DNA of 64,000 nucleotides from assembly GCA_034432795.1 (NCBI GenBank), contig DAOUBF010000016.1, positions 13,783 to 77,782 on the forward strand. The letters run 5' to 3'. The translations under genes and the position numbers were made by a program. The notes under the pieces are model-generated. The model was given only the letters and a program-made list of their open reading frames with translations. It was not told the DNA's origin and searched no databases. The stretch is from DAOUBF01 sp034432795 (lineage in GTDB: Bacteria > Chloroflexota > Anaerolineae > DSLN01). Positions 32,457 through 43,110 of the stretch are shown piece after piece; position 1 is the first letter of the stretch, and each line of letters starts with the position of its first letter.

Positions 32457-33557
32457 CTATTGAGGGGCAGAAACGGCCCCAACCGTCCCCTCTAACCTGA
32501 GGCGCCCACCCGCCACCTGATACACCACCAGGCGCGCCTGGCGCCAGTTCCCTTGGGCGTCAAAGCTGATCGGGCCGATCAGCCCCTGAACCTGGCTACG
32601 GCGCAGCGCCTCGGCGACGCCCGAACGCGATGGCGCGCCCTGGACCGCCGCCTGCGCTATGGCCTCAAACAGCAGTTGGGTAGCATCGTAGGCCAGCAGG
32701 GCACGCCAGCCCGGCTCTGCACCCGCTATGGCGCGATAGCGAGCAATGAACCCATCCGCCCCGGCCACATCGCCCGGCAACGGCGCCCCCAAAATCACCA
32801 GGCTCCCCTCTACCGCCGCGCCCGCAATGGCGAAATATTGCGGATCGGCCAGCGCCGCGCCCCCCAGCCACCTGGCCCGCACCCCGGCGCGCCCCAGGTC
32901 GGTCACGGCCTCCGCCGCAGGCACTGGGTCCAGGCCGATGAACACCGCCTCAGGAGAGGTTCCGCGCACCTGGACGAGGTCCGCTGCGCTCCGCACAAAT
33001 GCCAGCCGCTCCAGGCCCAGCGAGGCGGCCACATGGCGCGCTGCCTCCTCAATGGTGGCATCGGTGGGATACAGGCGGAAAGCGATTGGACTGTAGGAGG
33101 AGAGGCCCGGCGCCCCCACGCCAGGCGCTACCAGGGGCAGGCCCGCCCCGACATACACCGGCGCCCCCGCCAGCGTGGTGTCGTCGCGCCAGTGGCCGAT
33201 GACTGCGACAACCGCCGGATCCAACGCCAGTTTGCGGGCCTGTTCCGCCGCCGCCGCCGTATCACCGCCATCGTCCAGGGACACCACTTCCACCGCGTAG
33301 CCGTTGATGCCCCCGGCGGCGTTGCGCTCGCGCACCGCCAGACGCACCGCGTAGATCACATCGTAGCCGACAGCGCGATAGCGCCCCTCAAACGGCGCCA
33401 CCACCCCGATCTTGACCACCGGTCGGGTCACCCCGCAGCCGGCCAGCGCCAGCGTCACCAGGACGCAAACGGCCAGCCGTATCACATGAAACGACAACCG
33501 TGAAACACCCAGGCCGATGCCAGGGGACGTTTCACGCTTAATGACCGGGGGTTTCAT
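32457..33557 (-). CDS. ABC transporter substrate-binding lipoprotein, amino-acid (LivJ) type
   Basis: 366 residues. The lipobox is LVTLALAGC. The periplasmic-binding-protein type 1 fold shows VKIGVVAPFEGRYRAVGYDV, AVRERNAAGGINGYAVEVVS and VVAVIGHWRDDTTLAGAPVY. The C-terminus (LLAYDATQLLFEAIAQA) is normal. No permease or ATPase genes are adjacent, so it may serve a transporter elsewhere or act as a sensor. The ligand is unknown. It lies 33 bases after mltG on the same strand. Confidence 0.85.
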   Translation of the reverse strand: MKPPVIKRETSPGIGLGVSRLSFHVIRLAVCVLVTLALAGCGVTRPVVKIGVVAPFEGRYRAVGYDVIYAVRLAVRERNAAGGINGYAVEVVSLDDGGDTAAAAEQARKLALDPAVVAVIGHWRDDTTLAGAPVYVGAGLPLVAPGVGAPGLSSYSPIAFRLYPTDATIEEAARHVAASLGLERLAFVRSAADLVQVRGTSPEAVFIGLDPVPAAEAVTDLGRAGVRARWLGGAALADPQYFAIAGAAVEGSLVILGAPLPGDVAGADGFIARYRAIAGAEPGWRALLAYDATQLLFEAIAQAAVQGAPSRSGVAEALRRSQVQGLIGPISFDAQGNWRQARLVVYQVAGGRLRLEGTVGAVSAPQ

Positions 33558-33589
33558 GCCAGTTGGGGGAGAGAAGGGGGCGTGTGCCG

Positions 33590-34780
33590 TCAGGGGCAGT
33601 TGTTGGCGAAATGCTCTTCAATCGTCCTGGCGAAGCGGTGCCTGCCGCTCCCGTCGCAGTCCGCCTGGAAGTACAGGAAATCGGTCTCAGCCGGATGAGC
33701 CACCGCCCGAATGGCGTCCAGGCCGGGGTTAGCGATGGGGCCGGGCGGCAGGCCGGGGTTGCGGTAGGTGTTGTAGGGCGAATCCACCTCCAGGTCGGCC
33801 AGCAGCAGGGGGCGCTTCCACCACTCCCCCGTATCTTTTTGGTAGCCCAGGGCATATTGAACCGTAGGATCGGCATCCAGCTTCATACCGATCTTCAGGC
33901 GGTTCAGGTAGACGCTGGCGATCAGGGGGCGCTCCTCCGGGATCACCGCCTCGCGCTCCACAATGGAGGCAATGATCACCCCCTGATACAGGTTCAAGCC
34001 CTGTTGTGCGATCGCCTGGCGCAACTCCGGCGTCACTCTGGCGCCGAAGTTGGCCAGCATTTTCTCAATCAGCGCCCTGGCGGTCGTCTCCCGGTCCAGC
34101 CGGTAGGTGTCCGGGAACAGAAACCCCTCCAGCGTGGCGCCTGCGGGCCGATCCCGAAGGAAGTCATAGTCAAATGCGCCCGTTCGCGCCAGGGTCAGGA
34201 ACTCCTGGGGGTCAATCTGCGCCCCGGCGGGCTTCAGCGTGGTGCTGATGGCCTCGGCAACCTGCTCCAGGCGCCAGCCCTCAATGATACGGAACACAAG
34301 CTCATCTGCCGCCGCATGTCCCAGTGCCCTGGCGATCTCAGGGATGGTCATCGTCTTGCGCAGCGTGAAGTGGCCCGCCTGAATGCCCGCATCCAGACCC
34401 ATGTAGCGCACGTAATTGCGGAACAACCCCGCATCGCGGATCAGCCCCACCTGCTGCAGCCGGCTGGCGATAGAGGCGATGCTCTCCCCTGGCTCCACCG
34501 TGAAGTCCAGCGGCGTGTCGTCGTCCCCCGCTGGCTGCTGGAGGTCGCCCTGGCGCGCGCGGAGATATGCCCCCAGAACGATGCCTTCAATCCCCCCCAT
34601 GGTCTGTTGCCCGTCGTCCGTCGTCGGCCGTTCGTCGTTCCCGGACAAAGGGGGCGCCAATTGCTGGACCACCAGCCAACCGGCCACCGCCAGCAGCGCA
34701 ATGACGCCCAGGGTAGCCAACGCTCGCAGGGCGATCTTGAGGGCTTCCCGCTTATGGCTATGCTCCGTGTCCCCGTACAT
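33590..34780 (-). CDS. mltG: Endolytic transglycosylase MltG (YceG-like) with a repeat-encoded linker
   Basis: 396 residues with one N-terminal transmembrane helix (ALATLGVIALLAVAGWLVVQ). It cuts nascent glycan strands to end peptidoglycan polymerisation. A LysM-like subdomain precedes the catalytic region: LEGFLFPDTYRL, IIASIVEREAVIPEERPLIA (catalytic Glu), VYLNRLKIGMKLDADPTVQY and DSPYNTYRNPGLPPGPI, all intact. Between the helix and the ectodomain, residues GNDERPTTDDGQQTMGG are encoded by a family B repeat at 34601-34644. The gene follows ruvX with a family D repeat between. Confidence 0.92.
   Translation of the reverse strand: MYGDTEHSHKREALKIALRALATLGVIALLAVAGWLVVQQLAPPLSGNDERPTTDDGQQTMGGIEGIVLGAYLRARQGDLQQPAGDDDTPLDFTVEPGESIASIASRLQQVGLIRDAGLFRNYVRYMGLDAGIQAGHFTLRKTMTIPEIARALGHAAADELVFRIIEGWRLEQVAEAISTTLKPAGAQIDPQEFLTLARTGAFDYDFLRDRPAGATLEGFLFPDTYRLDRETTARALIEKMLANFGARVTPELRQAIAQQGLNLYQGVIIASIVEREAVIPEERPLIASVYLNRLKIGMKLDADPTVQYALGYQKDTGEWWKRPLLLADLEVDSPYNTYRNPGLPPGPIANPGLDAIRAVAHPAETDFLYFQADCDGSGRHRFARTIEEHFANNCP
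34601..34644. repeat. Family B repeat inside mltG, read in frame
   Basis: CCGTCGTCCGTCGTCGGCCG units, reading TTDDG on the coding strand, as in the extensions before prmC and ruvX. Confidence 0.65.
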
Positions 34781-34790
34781 GCTCTCCTAT

Positions 34791-34848
34791 CAAGGTACTC
34801 AACGGATTATCTACAGGGATCAAGGAAACTCAGGCAGCCTCTGACTAC
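34791..34848. repeat. Family D repeat between ruvX and mltG
   Basis: GGTACTCAACGGATTATCTA followed by CAGGGATCAAGGAAACT fills the short spacer. Confidence 0.7.
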
Positions 34849-35258
34849 GGCCCCCTGGCTGCTGACCTGGTATCCAGATAGTCTTGCAGGATCGCCGCTG
34901 CCGCCACATCGTCCAGAGGGCGGCGCTTACGCCCGCGCTCCCCCCGTTCGCGCACCACCCCTGCCGCGATCAGCGTGGAAAAGCGCTCGTCCCATAGCTC
35001 CACCGGCACAGGCACAACCGCCCGCAGCGCCTCGGCCCAGCGGGCCACGCGCCGCGCCTGAGGTCCCTCCTCACCGGACAGGCTACGCGGGTAGCCGACG
35101 ATCACCCGCTCTACATTGTGCTCGGCGATCAGGCGGCGCAGCCGTTCAAAATCCTCCGCTTTGGACCGCCGCTCCAGCACGGTCAGCGCCCGCGCCACCG
35201 TCTGGCTGGGGTCGCTCAGCGCCACGCCGATGCGCCGCTCGCCCACGTCTAAAGCCAT
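34845..35258 (-). CDS. ruvX: Putative pre-16S rRNA nuclease / Holliday junction resolvase-like (YqgF)
   Basis: 137 residues from ATG 35258, where homology starts: RLMALDVGERRIGVALSDP with the first catalytic Asp. ERVIVGYPRSLSGEEGPQAR, PVELWDERFSTLIA and the last acidic motif DDVAAAAILQDYL are intact. YqgF trims the 16S rRNA precursor. A longer form from ATG 35366 would overlap the upstream stop (ATGA) and add 36 residues encoded by family D and B repeat sequence (LNGLLSTDSENGLNGLSTG); this could be the real start, but family length favours the short one. Confidence 0.88.
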   Translation of the reverse strand: MALDVGERRIGVALSDPSQTVARALTVLERRSKAEDFERLRRLIAEHNVERVIVGYPRSLSGEEGPQARRVARWAEALRAVVPVPVELWDERFSTLIAAGVVRERGERGRKRRPLDDVAAAAILQDYLDTRSAARGP

Positions 35259-35285
35259 CAATCGCCTGATCCGCCGCCCGTCGTC

Positions 35286-35370
35286 AGTTTCCTTGATTCC
35301 TGTAGATAATCCGTTCAATCCGTTCTCAGAATCCGTTGACAGCAATCCGTTGAGCACCTTTGTCATCCAT
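35286..35370. repeat. Family D repeat array upstream of ruvX
   Basis: On the minus strand, three or four ACGGATT-containing units with the TATCTACAGGAATCAAGGAA tail. It lies in the possible N-terminal extension of RuvX. Confidence 0.7.
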
Positions 35371-36898
35371 CATCCATTGTGGTCAGGTCCACCGTGATCC
35401 GCACGCCCAGGAAGGGCATGTAGGGGAACCAGGACGGTGAGACCTGGATGTCCGGGGGCCTTTCCAGGGGCAGTTTCTGCATCAGGAGTGCGCGGGCACG
35501 CGCCAGCGGTTGCCCGCGCACAGCGCGGATGGCTTCGTTCAGGTCAAGCTGGGCCGTCATGGCGCCGCTCACTGCTAGGCGGAAGCTGACTCGCCCCTGC
35601 TCATCCAGGCTGACCGTATCCCCTCGGCGCGGTGGGGTCACGCTGCTGGCGATCAGGGTGTAGCCGGGGATGACCTGGCGCTGGAGTGCGGCCAGGGCCA
35701 GTTGGTGCGCTGGGGCTTCGTCCACCGCGATCGCCTGCATCCGCACCCGCATTTGCATTCCCAGCACCTCGGCCTGCTCGCCTATGTAGCGATCGGTGGC
35801 GACATCCAGGACATCTACCAACTGCAGGCTGGGGGTCACCACAAACTCGGTGGGACGCAGTTCGGTGCGCATCTGCTCCAGCGCCAGCGCCTGGAGTTGC
35901 TCCAGCAGGGCCGCCTGCAAGCGGTCCTGGTCGGCCTGGGTCACGGCGCGTACCTGTCTGGCCGCGCCGCCCTGGGTCGGCTCTGGGTTGGTCACACGCA
36001 ACTGGAAGGCCAGTGCCCCTTCAATCCGGCTGATCACCCCGGCCGCCACATTGCCCGCTGGCCCCTTGTCCAGCGCCTCCACCTCCACCATCGTCTGGCC
36101 GTTCGCGGGCACCTCGGCGTCGGTCAGCGTGGCGAAGCGCACCGGCACACCCGCATTGGTGCGCACGATGGTCCCTTTGGGGACGGTCAGAGGCTGCGGC
36201 ATCAGGTTGGTGAACACCACCCGGCCCCGCGCCGGGGCATCGGGGATGTCTTTGACGCCGGTCGTGGTGATGTGCGCCTCCCCCTCCACCTCTACCGACA
36301 GATAGCGGGCGGGCACGACCCCCGCCGCCGCATCCACCTCTTGCGCCCCTGGGTCGGCCACCAGGGTCACCACCGCCCCCACAGGCCGGCTGATAGGCAC
36401 CAGGCGAACCTGGGCGCTGGGCCACACCACCAGGGCCCCCAGGACGACAGCCGCCAGCGCCAGGACGAAGACCAGTGCGGAAAGCGCCCACAGCCAGGCA
36501 GCGGGTCGGCGCCGCTCCCGGCGATGGCGCTGCCATACCTCCAGGGCATCCTCCGGGTCTATCCAGGCAGAGGGCGGGGGACGGAACAGGAAGGACCGAT
36601 CCGGGGGGCGAAAGCGCAGCGGGCGTTGGTGGGCGGCCTCCACCGAGGCAAACACCGGCAGCTTCAAGGCGCGAGCGGCATCGGCCAGATCGGGGTCATC
36701 TGTGACCAGGGCCAGTTCCAGCCGGTGGCGGGCCGCCTGGCGTTGCAGGCGCTGCAAATCCACTAGGTCAAAGGCTGGAGCAACCCCGTTCTCAAGCACC
36801 AGGACGACACGCCCCGGTGTCAGGCGGCTCAACCTGGCGGCCAGCGCATCGGCGCTTTCACCTGGCCTGCTGATGATGGTCCGGTCGTCCACCCTCAA
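35363..36898 (-). CDS. Single-pass membrane protein with baseplate J-like ectodomain
   Basis: 511 residues. The N-terminal 130 residues are cytoplasmic, with a Rossmann-like stretch (LTPGRVVLVLENGVAP, LELALVTDDPDLADAARALK). A transmembrane helix follows (LWALSALVFVLALAAVVLGA). The rest is an outside beta-rich region with ARGRVVFTNLMPQPLTVPKG and GPAGNVAAGVISRIEG, matching what is called the baseplate J/gp47 domain in tailed phages. Homologues in non-phage contexts occur in Chloroflexota and cyanobacteria with no known role. There are no phage genes nearby. The start may be TTG 36898 or GTG 36892. Confidence 0.75.
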   Translation of the reverse strand: MRVDDRTIISRPGESADALAARLSRLTPGRVVLVLENGVAPAFDLVDLQRLQRQAARHRLELALVTDDPDLADAARALKLPVFASVEAAHQRPLRFRPPDRSFLFRPPPSAWIDPEDALEVWQRHRRERRRPAAWLWALSALVFVLALAAVVLGALVVWPSAQVRLVPISRPVGAVVTLVADPGAQEVDAAAGVVPARYLSVEVEGEAHITTTGVKDIPDAPARGRVVFTNLMPQPLTVPKGTIVRTNAGVPVRFATLTDAEVPANGQTMVEVEALDKGPAGNVAAGVISRIEGALAFQLRVTNPEPTQGGAARQVRAVTQADQDRLQAALLEQLQALALEQMRTELRPTEFVVTPSLQLVDVLDVATDRYIGEQAEVLGMQMRVRMQAIAVDEAPAHQLALAALQRQVIPGYTLIASSVTPPRRGDTVSLDEQGRVSFRLAVSGAMTAQLDLNEAIRAVRGQPLARARALLMQKLPLERPPDIQVSPSWFPYMPFLGVRITVDLTTMDDG

Positions 36899-36903
36899 CC
36901 CCG

Positions 36904-36932
36904 GTCAAGGTACTCAACGGATTATCTAACAA
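36904..36932. repeat. Family D repeat
   Basis: GTCAAGGTACTCAACGGATT followed by ATCTAAC, between the baseplate J-like gene and alaS. Confidence 0.6.
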
Positions 36933-36967
36933 CGTCACCTTCGGCGACATGGTTAGGGTAACTGGGA

Positions 36968-39703
<2,736 letters not shown>

Positions 39704-40038
39704 GGCTACACTCCACTTCCCTGCACGCCTTGGGCAAGGGGTACTCAACGGATTATCCCCTCACGTGACTACGGCGGCTATGGAAAGCCGCCCTACGGCT
39801 GGCTTTGAGGGTCATTCTAAAACATCGCCCCCGTCCTGTCAACCCGAAACGGAAGGCCGGCGGCAGACGAGGGAGGACGGGGGACCGCCCTCCGCTGAGT
39901 GGCACAGGTGGTGCCCAGGCCCCGCAGCGTAAACGCTGCAGCCTGAGGGCGCCCCACTGTAAACAGTGGGGATAGGTCATTAGAGTTGAGAAACCTCCCC
40001 CCTGTACGCCTGTACCGGGATAGGGGTGGAGGTCAACC

Positions 40039-40116
40039 GCGTAGCTCCGCCAGCACCGCCTCCAGCTCCGGCGGCAAAGGCACGATGAATGTGCGTCGCT
40101 CGCCCGTGCCCGGCAG
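40039..40116 (-). pseudogene. Duplicate of the last 26 codons of rluD
   Basis: This 78-base stretch matches 40753-40830, the true rluD 3' end, with four differences and the same orientation. It includes the equivalent of TFIVPLPPELEAVLAELRG and the nearby stop region. Homology stops abruptly at 40116/40117. The two copies flank two small genes. Confidence 0.85.
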
Positions 40117-40131
40117 ATTCGGTTGGCTCGC

Positions 40132-40160
40132 TTGCTGTGCTCTCTACAGCGTGCTATATT
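40132..40160 (+). promoter_or_regulatory. Promoter for the two small unknown genes
   Basis: TTGCTG (40132-40137), a 17-base spacer and TATATT (40155-40160). The predicted start coincides with GTG 40167, giving a leaderless message. Confidence 0.5.
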
Positions 40161-40166
40161 GTAAAG

Positions 40167-40400
40167 GTGGAATTTGAAATCCTTGGGGAGATTCGGGATA
40201 TTGAAATCATCGCCGTTGGGTCGCATATTCGTGACCTGGCTCAGCTACAGAAGACATATGGACGTGGGCGGTGGAGAAAGCTCAAAGGTATCGCAGATGT
40301 AAGACTTCCCAACGGCAGAATTCGGCGGGTAGAACTTCATTGGTATGAAGCGCACGGCATAGGCCGAAAGGACATCAAGATCAAGCGCTATCTAGAATAG
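40167..40400 (+). CDS. Small conserved-looking protein of unknown function
   Basis: 77 residues from GTG 40167: VEFEILGEIRDIEIIAVGSH, QLQKTYGRGRWRKLKGIADV, ELHWYEAHGIGRKDIKIKRY. Basic and compact, with the feel of small proteins from toxin-antitoxin-like gene pairs, but no known toxin motif is visible. It is followed after 9 bases by another small gene. Both lie between two copies of the rluD 3' end and have lower GC than their surroundings, which suggests arrival by transfer or duplication. Confidence 0.7.
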   Translation: MEFEILGEIRDIEIIAVGSHIRDLAQLQKTYGRGRWRKLKGIADVRLPNGRIRRVELHWYEAHGIGRKDIKIKRYLE

Positions 40401-40409
40401 GATAGGCCC

Positions 40410-40625
40410 ATGAGAAAGCGATTCGCTCTCTGCCTTGATAATAAGGGGTATGAAGCCTCCCTTATTCCGAGGAAGATTTATGAAGTGATTCCTGACGAGC
40501 AGGCGGAGCAGGATGATTTTATCCGCATTGTGGATGAAAGTGGCGAGGATTACCTGTACCACGTGAGCCGCTTTGCTTTTATAGAGTTGCCGGAAGAAGT
40601 AGAGCGAGCGTTAATCGCTACGTGA
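40410..40625 (+). CDS. Small acidic protein of unknown function
   Basis: 71 residues from ATG 40410: RFALCLDNKGYEASLIPRKI, YEVIPDEQAEQDDFIRIVDE, SGEDYLYHVSRFAFIELPEE. Small proteins of this pattern (CxDNxGYEAS..RK.Y, DESGEDYLY) recur in cyanobacteria and Chloroflexota without a known role. It is the second gene of a two-gene unit; an antitoxin-like role is a guess only. Confidence 0.72.
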   Translation: MRKRFALCLDNKGYEASLIPRKIYEVIPDEQAEQDDFIRIVDESGEDYLYHVSRFAFIELPEEVERALIAT

Positions 40626-40746
40626 CACGGCTACCCTACACGGCTGTGGCTGGATAAAGACATTTCAGCCTACGCGAAGTAGACAATAGCTTTCGTAGGG
40701 CGGGTTTCCAAACCCGCCTACTCGCGCCTGCCAGGCAGTAAACAAA

Positions 40747-41655
40747 TTAGCTGCGTAGCTCCGCCAGCACCGCCTCCAACTCCGGCGGCAAGGGCGCGAT
40801 GAATGTGCGCCGCTCGCCCGTGCCCGGCAGGGCCAGCGTCAGCCGGTGGGCGTGCAGAAAGTGCCGGTTCAGGCTCAGGCGCTGCCTGCGACGGCCATAG
40901 ACGCGGTCGCCCACCACCGGGTGGCCGATAAAGGCCAGGTGCAGCCGGATCTGATGGGTGCGCCCGGTCACCGGCTCGGCCTCCACCAGCGTATACTCCG
41001 GGAACGTCTCCAGCACCCTATAGCGCGTCACCGCCTCGCGCCCGTTGCGCACCACCGCCATGCGCTGCCGGTGGCCCGGATCGCGTCCGATAGGCGCCTC
41101 AATGATGCCCCGCTGAGGGCTTACGCGCCCCTCCACCAGCGCCAGGTAAGCCTTGGTCACCTCCCGCGCCTTAAACTGGCGCTGCAACTCGCGATGGGCG
41201 CGGTCGTTCTTGGCGATGACGATCAGCCCCGATGTGTCCTTATCCAATCGGTGGACGATGCCGGGGCGCTGCTCGCCACCCACCCCCTCCAACTCCGGGC
41301 AGTGCGCCAGGACCGCGTTGACCAGCGTGCCGGAGGCGTGCCCGTGCGCCGGATGCACCACCATGCCGGCGGGCTTGTTGACCACCAGGATGTCGGCATC
41401 CTCATACACGATGTCCAGGGGGATGGCCTCGGCCACGAGCGCGGTGGGCTGCGGCGGCGGCAGGCGCACGATGACGCGGGCGCCCGGCTCCAGCCGGGTG
41501 CTGGGCTTGGCCACCCGCCCCTCTACCGTGACATAGGCCTCTTTGATCAGCCGTTGGATTTGCGAGCGGGAGAGGGTCGGCAGGGCGGCGGCCAGGGCCT
41601 TGTCCAGCCGCTCGCCGCCGCGTTCAAACGCCAGGGAGATGGTCCGCTCGGGCAT
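40747..41655 (-). CDS. rluD: 23S rRNA pseudouridine synthase, RluD type
   Basis: 302 residues. An N-terminal S4 domain (GGERLDKALAAALPTLSRSQ, IQRLIKEAYVTVEGR) precedes the catalytic fold with VVNKPAGMVVHPAHGH and HRLDKDTSGLIVIAKND (catalytic Asp138). GRTHQIRLHLAFIGHPVVGD is the C-terminal RNA-binding block. It makes pseudouridines in the 1911-1917 region of 23S rRNA. Its start overlaps the end of lspA. Its 3' 78 bases are duplicated 714 bases away. Confidence 0.94.
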   Translation of the reverse strand: MPERTISLAFERGGERLDKALAAALPTLSRSQIQRLIKEAYVTVEGRVAKPSTRLEPGARVIVRLPPPQPTALVAEAIPLDIVYEDADILVVNKPAGMVVHPAHGHASGTLVNAVLAHCPELEGVGGEQRPGIVHRLDKDTSGLIVIAKNDRAHRELQRQFKAREVTKAYLALVEGRVSPQRGIIEAPIGRDPGHRQRMAVVRNGREAVTRYRVLETFPEYTLVEAEPVTGRTHQIRLHLAFIGHPVVGDRVYGRRRQRLSLNRHFLHAHRLTLALPGTGERRTFIAPLPPELEAVLAELRS

Positions 41656-42133
41656 GGGACTCTTCTCGCAGGATGGTCAGCGCCAGGAGGACCACGCCCA
41701 GGACGATGCTGGCATCGGCCACGTTGAACACGGGCCACTCCTTGAGCGGCCAGAAGTTCAAGTCCACGAAGTCCACCACGTAGCCATAGCGCAGCCGATC
41801 AAGCAGGTTGCCCAGCGCCCCCCCCAGTTGCAGGCCGAGCGCCAGCCGAATCAGCCACTGGCCCGCCGGGAGGCGCCGGTAGTAGAGGATGATCACGGCA
41901 ACGACGACAAGGGCAACGATGATGAAGAAAAAGCCCTGGTCGGGGAAGAGGCCGAAGGCCGCGCCGGTATTCGTCACATAGGTGATGCTCACCCAACGCG
42001 CCAGAGCAGGTGAGAAATTCCAGGTTTGCGCCGGGCTGAGGAAGCGCACCACCAGCGCCTTGGTGGCCTGGTCAAGCAGGAGCGTGATGGCGGCGACGAG
42101 CAGCAACCCGGCGCGATCCCACAGTGCTCTCAT
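41624..42133 (-). CDS. lspA: Lipoprotein signal peptidase (signal peptidase II)
   Basis: 169 residues from ATG 42133, overlapping the previous stop. Four transmembrane helices. Family motifs are LLLDQATKALVV, YVTNTGAAFGLF, GGALGNLLDRLRYGYVVDFV and VFNVADASIVLG, with both catalytic aspartates (VVDF and NVAD). It removes signal peptides from lipoproteins such as PstS and the other lipobox proteins in this window. The order traR/dksA-like, lspA, rluD is common in bacteria. Confidence 0.95.
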   Translation of the reverse strand: MRALWDRAGLLLVAAITLLLDQATKALVVRFLSPAQTWNFSPALARWVSITYVTNTGAAFGLFPDQGFFFIIVALVVVAVIILYYRRLPAGQWLIRLALGLQLGGALGNLLDRLRYGYVVDFVDLNFWPLKEWPVFNVADASIVLGVVLLALTILREESHARADHLPGV

Positions 42134-42501
42134 GGCGTGCTGAGCTTCTCGGCGCACTCAATATCGTACTCGGCATAGGGCAGCGCCTTCAGGCGTTCCG
42201 GGTCAATCGGCCTGCCGCAGTTCAGGCAGAGGCCGTAGGTGCCTTCGTCCATGCGCGCCAGCGCTGCGTCAATCCGCTGGATCACGGCTTCAAAATCGCG
42301 GCGCAACCCCACCTCCTTCTCCTGCTCAAACACCTCTGTGCCATAGTCGGCGGGGTGATTGCCGTAGCCGACCTCGCCCGGCGGCACTGTCTCGGCGTCG
42401 GCGTCGCCGAAGGCTCTCAGCTCGTCTTGCAGGCGCCGTTTTTCGTTCAGCAGCCAGGTCTTAAGCTCATCGTAGGGCAGGTCCTCACGCGCTCCAACCA
42501 T
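42130..42501 (-). CDS. TraR/DksA-type zinc finger protein with an incomplete finger
   Basis: 123 residues. A coiled-coil N-terminus (LKTWLLNEKRRLQDELRAFG) and ALARMDEGTYGLCLNCGRPI precede PERLKALPYAEYDIEC. The first CxxC is intact, but the second pair reads C-A-E-K, lacking the fourth cysteine. The DksA family binds RNA polymerase through the secondary channel; zinc binding may be weakened here. Translationally coupled to lspA. Confidence 0.85.
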   Translation of the reverse strand: MVGAREDLPYDELKTWLLNEKRRLQDELRAFGDADAETVPPGEVGYGNHPADYGTEVFEQEKEVGLRRDFEAVIQRIDAALARMDEGTYGLCLNCGRPIDPERLKALPYAEYDIECAEKLSTP

Positions 42502-43110
42502 GCTCTCTCCTTCCAGGTGGAACAGCTTTTATTTTAGCTGAAGTCGGAGGTCGTGACAAGGCCACACCGCACCCAGGGATGGGGGTTTCCCTCCCCCACA
42601 CTGGGGGGAGGGGGATGAGAGAAGAGGCGCTGCGCGTCGGTTGAGATCCTCGCATAAATGGCGGGATGGGCAAGGCGGGATAGAATAGCCTGTAGGGCGG
42701 CTTTCCATAGCCGCCACAGCAGGGCCAAAGAGCGGCAGGTATGGAAACCTGCCCTACACCTGGAGAGATGAGCGCACCGGCCCTGTAGGGCGGCTTTCCA
42801 TAGCCGCCAAAGAGCGGCAGGTATAGAAACTACGCCGGGGAGGGAAACCCCGCCCACTCAGTGTTATCTCCTCGCCCGCCGGCCGCTGTGCCGGCCGCTT
42901 CTCCAAGGCGGCCTGCGCGTCTTGTACCATCCTCCCTCGTCTTCAGTTCCTGCTGTGCCACGTCCATGCTCTGCTCTCTCCTATTCTCGTTGTTCTCGTC
43001 GTGGCCAGTGCACCACATCTGCCCTGAATATGGAATACACCCCTGGCGACTGGAAGTCGCGCCTGGGGGGCTTACAGCCGGGCGTCTTAGAATCCTAGAA
43101 TCCCGTCTCC
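42502..43110. other. Repeat-rich spacer
   Basis: Contains a family A repeat (42575-42620) and two family E-type units with GTAGGGCGGCTTTCCATAGC hairpins (42690-42840). One possible small reading frame on the minus strand (42830-42967) is listed separately. 43000-43110 shows nothing recognisable. Confidence 0.6.
42830..42967 (-). CDS. Possible small protein or gene remnant
   Basis: 45 residues from ATG 42967, with a good AGGAGA nine bases upstream: MDVAQQELKTREDGTRRAGR then LGEAAGTAAGGRGDNTEWAG. No homology recognised. The 3' half runs into repeat sequence, so it may be the start of a gene cut off by a repeat insertion. Confidence 0.3.
   Translation of the reverse strand: MDVAQQELKTREDGTRRAGRLGEAAGTAAGGRGDNTEWAGFPSPA

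Larger units (their letters stand above)
39704..40166. other. Intergenic region of repeats and a duplicated rluD end
   Basis: From left to right it holds a family D repeat with the GGCGGCTATGGAAAGCCGCC hairpin (39736-39803), a family B-like block (39856-39900), family C-type hairpins CAGCGTAAACGCTG and CCCACTGTAAACAGTGGG (39918-39978), a 78-base copy of the end of rluD (40039-40116), and the promoter of the next gene. Confidence 0.7.

Noticed and set aside
33563..35269. Plus-strand open frame of 568 codons
   Set aside because: Runs antisense across mltG and ruvX, which both have complete family motifs; composition is typical of a shadow frame in GC-rich DNA.
35363..36898. Prophage tail module suggested by the baseplate J-like domain
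   Set aside because: Single gene with a membrane helix among housekeeping genes; no other phage functions nearby.
39704..39985. T-box riboswitch before alaS
   Set aside because: No T-box sequence or antiterminator; the region is made of dispersed repeats.
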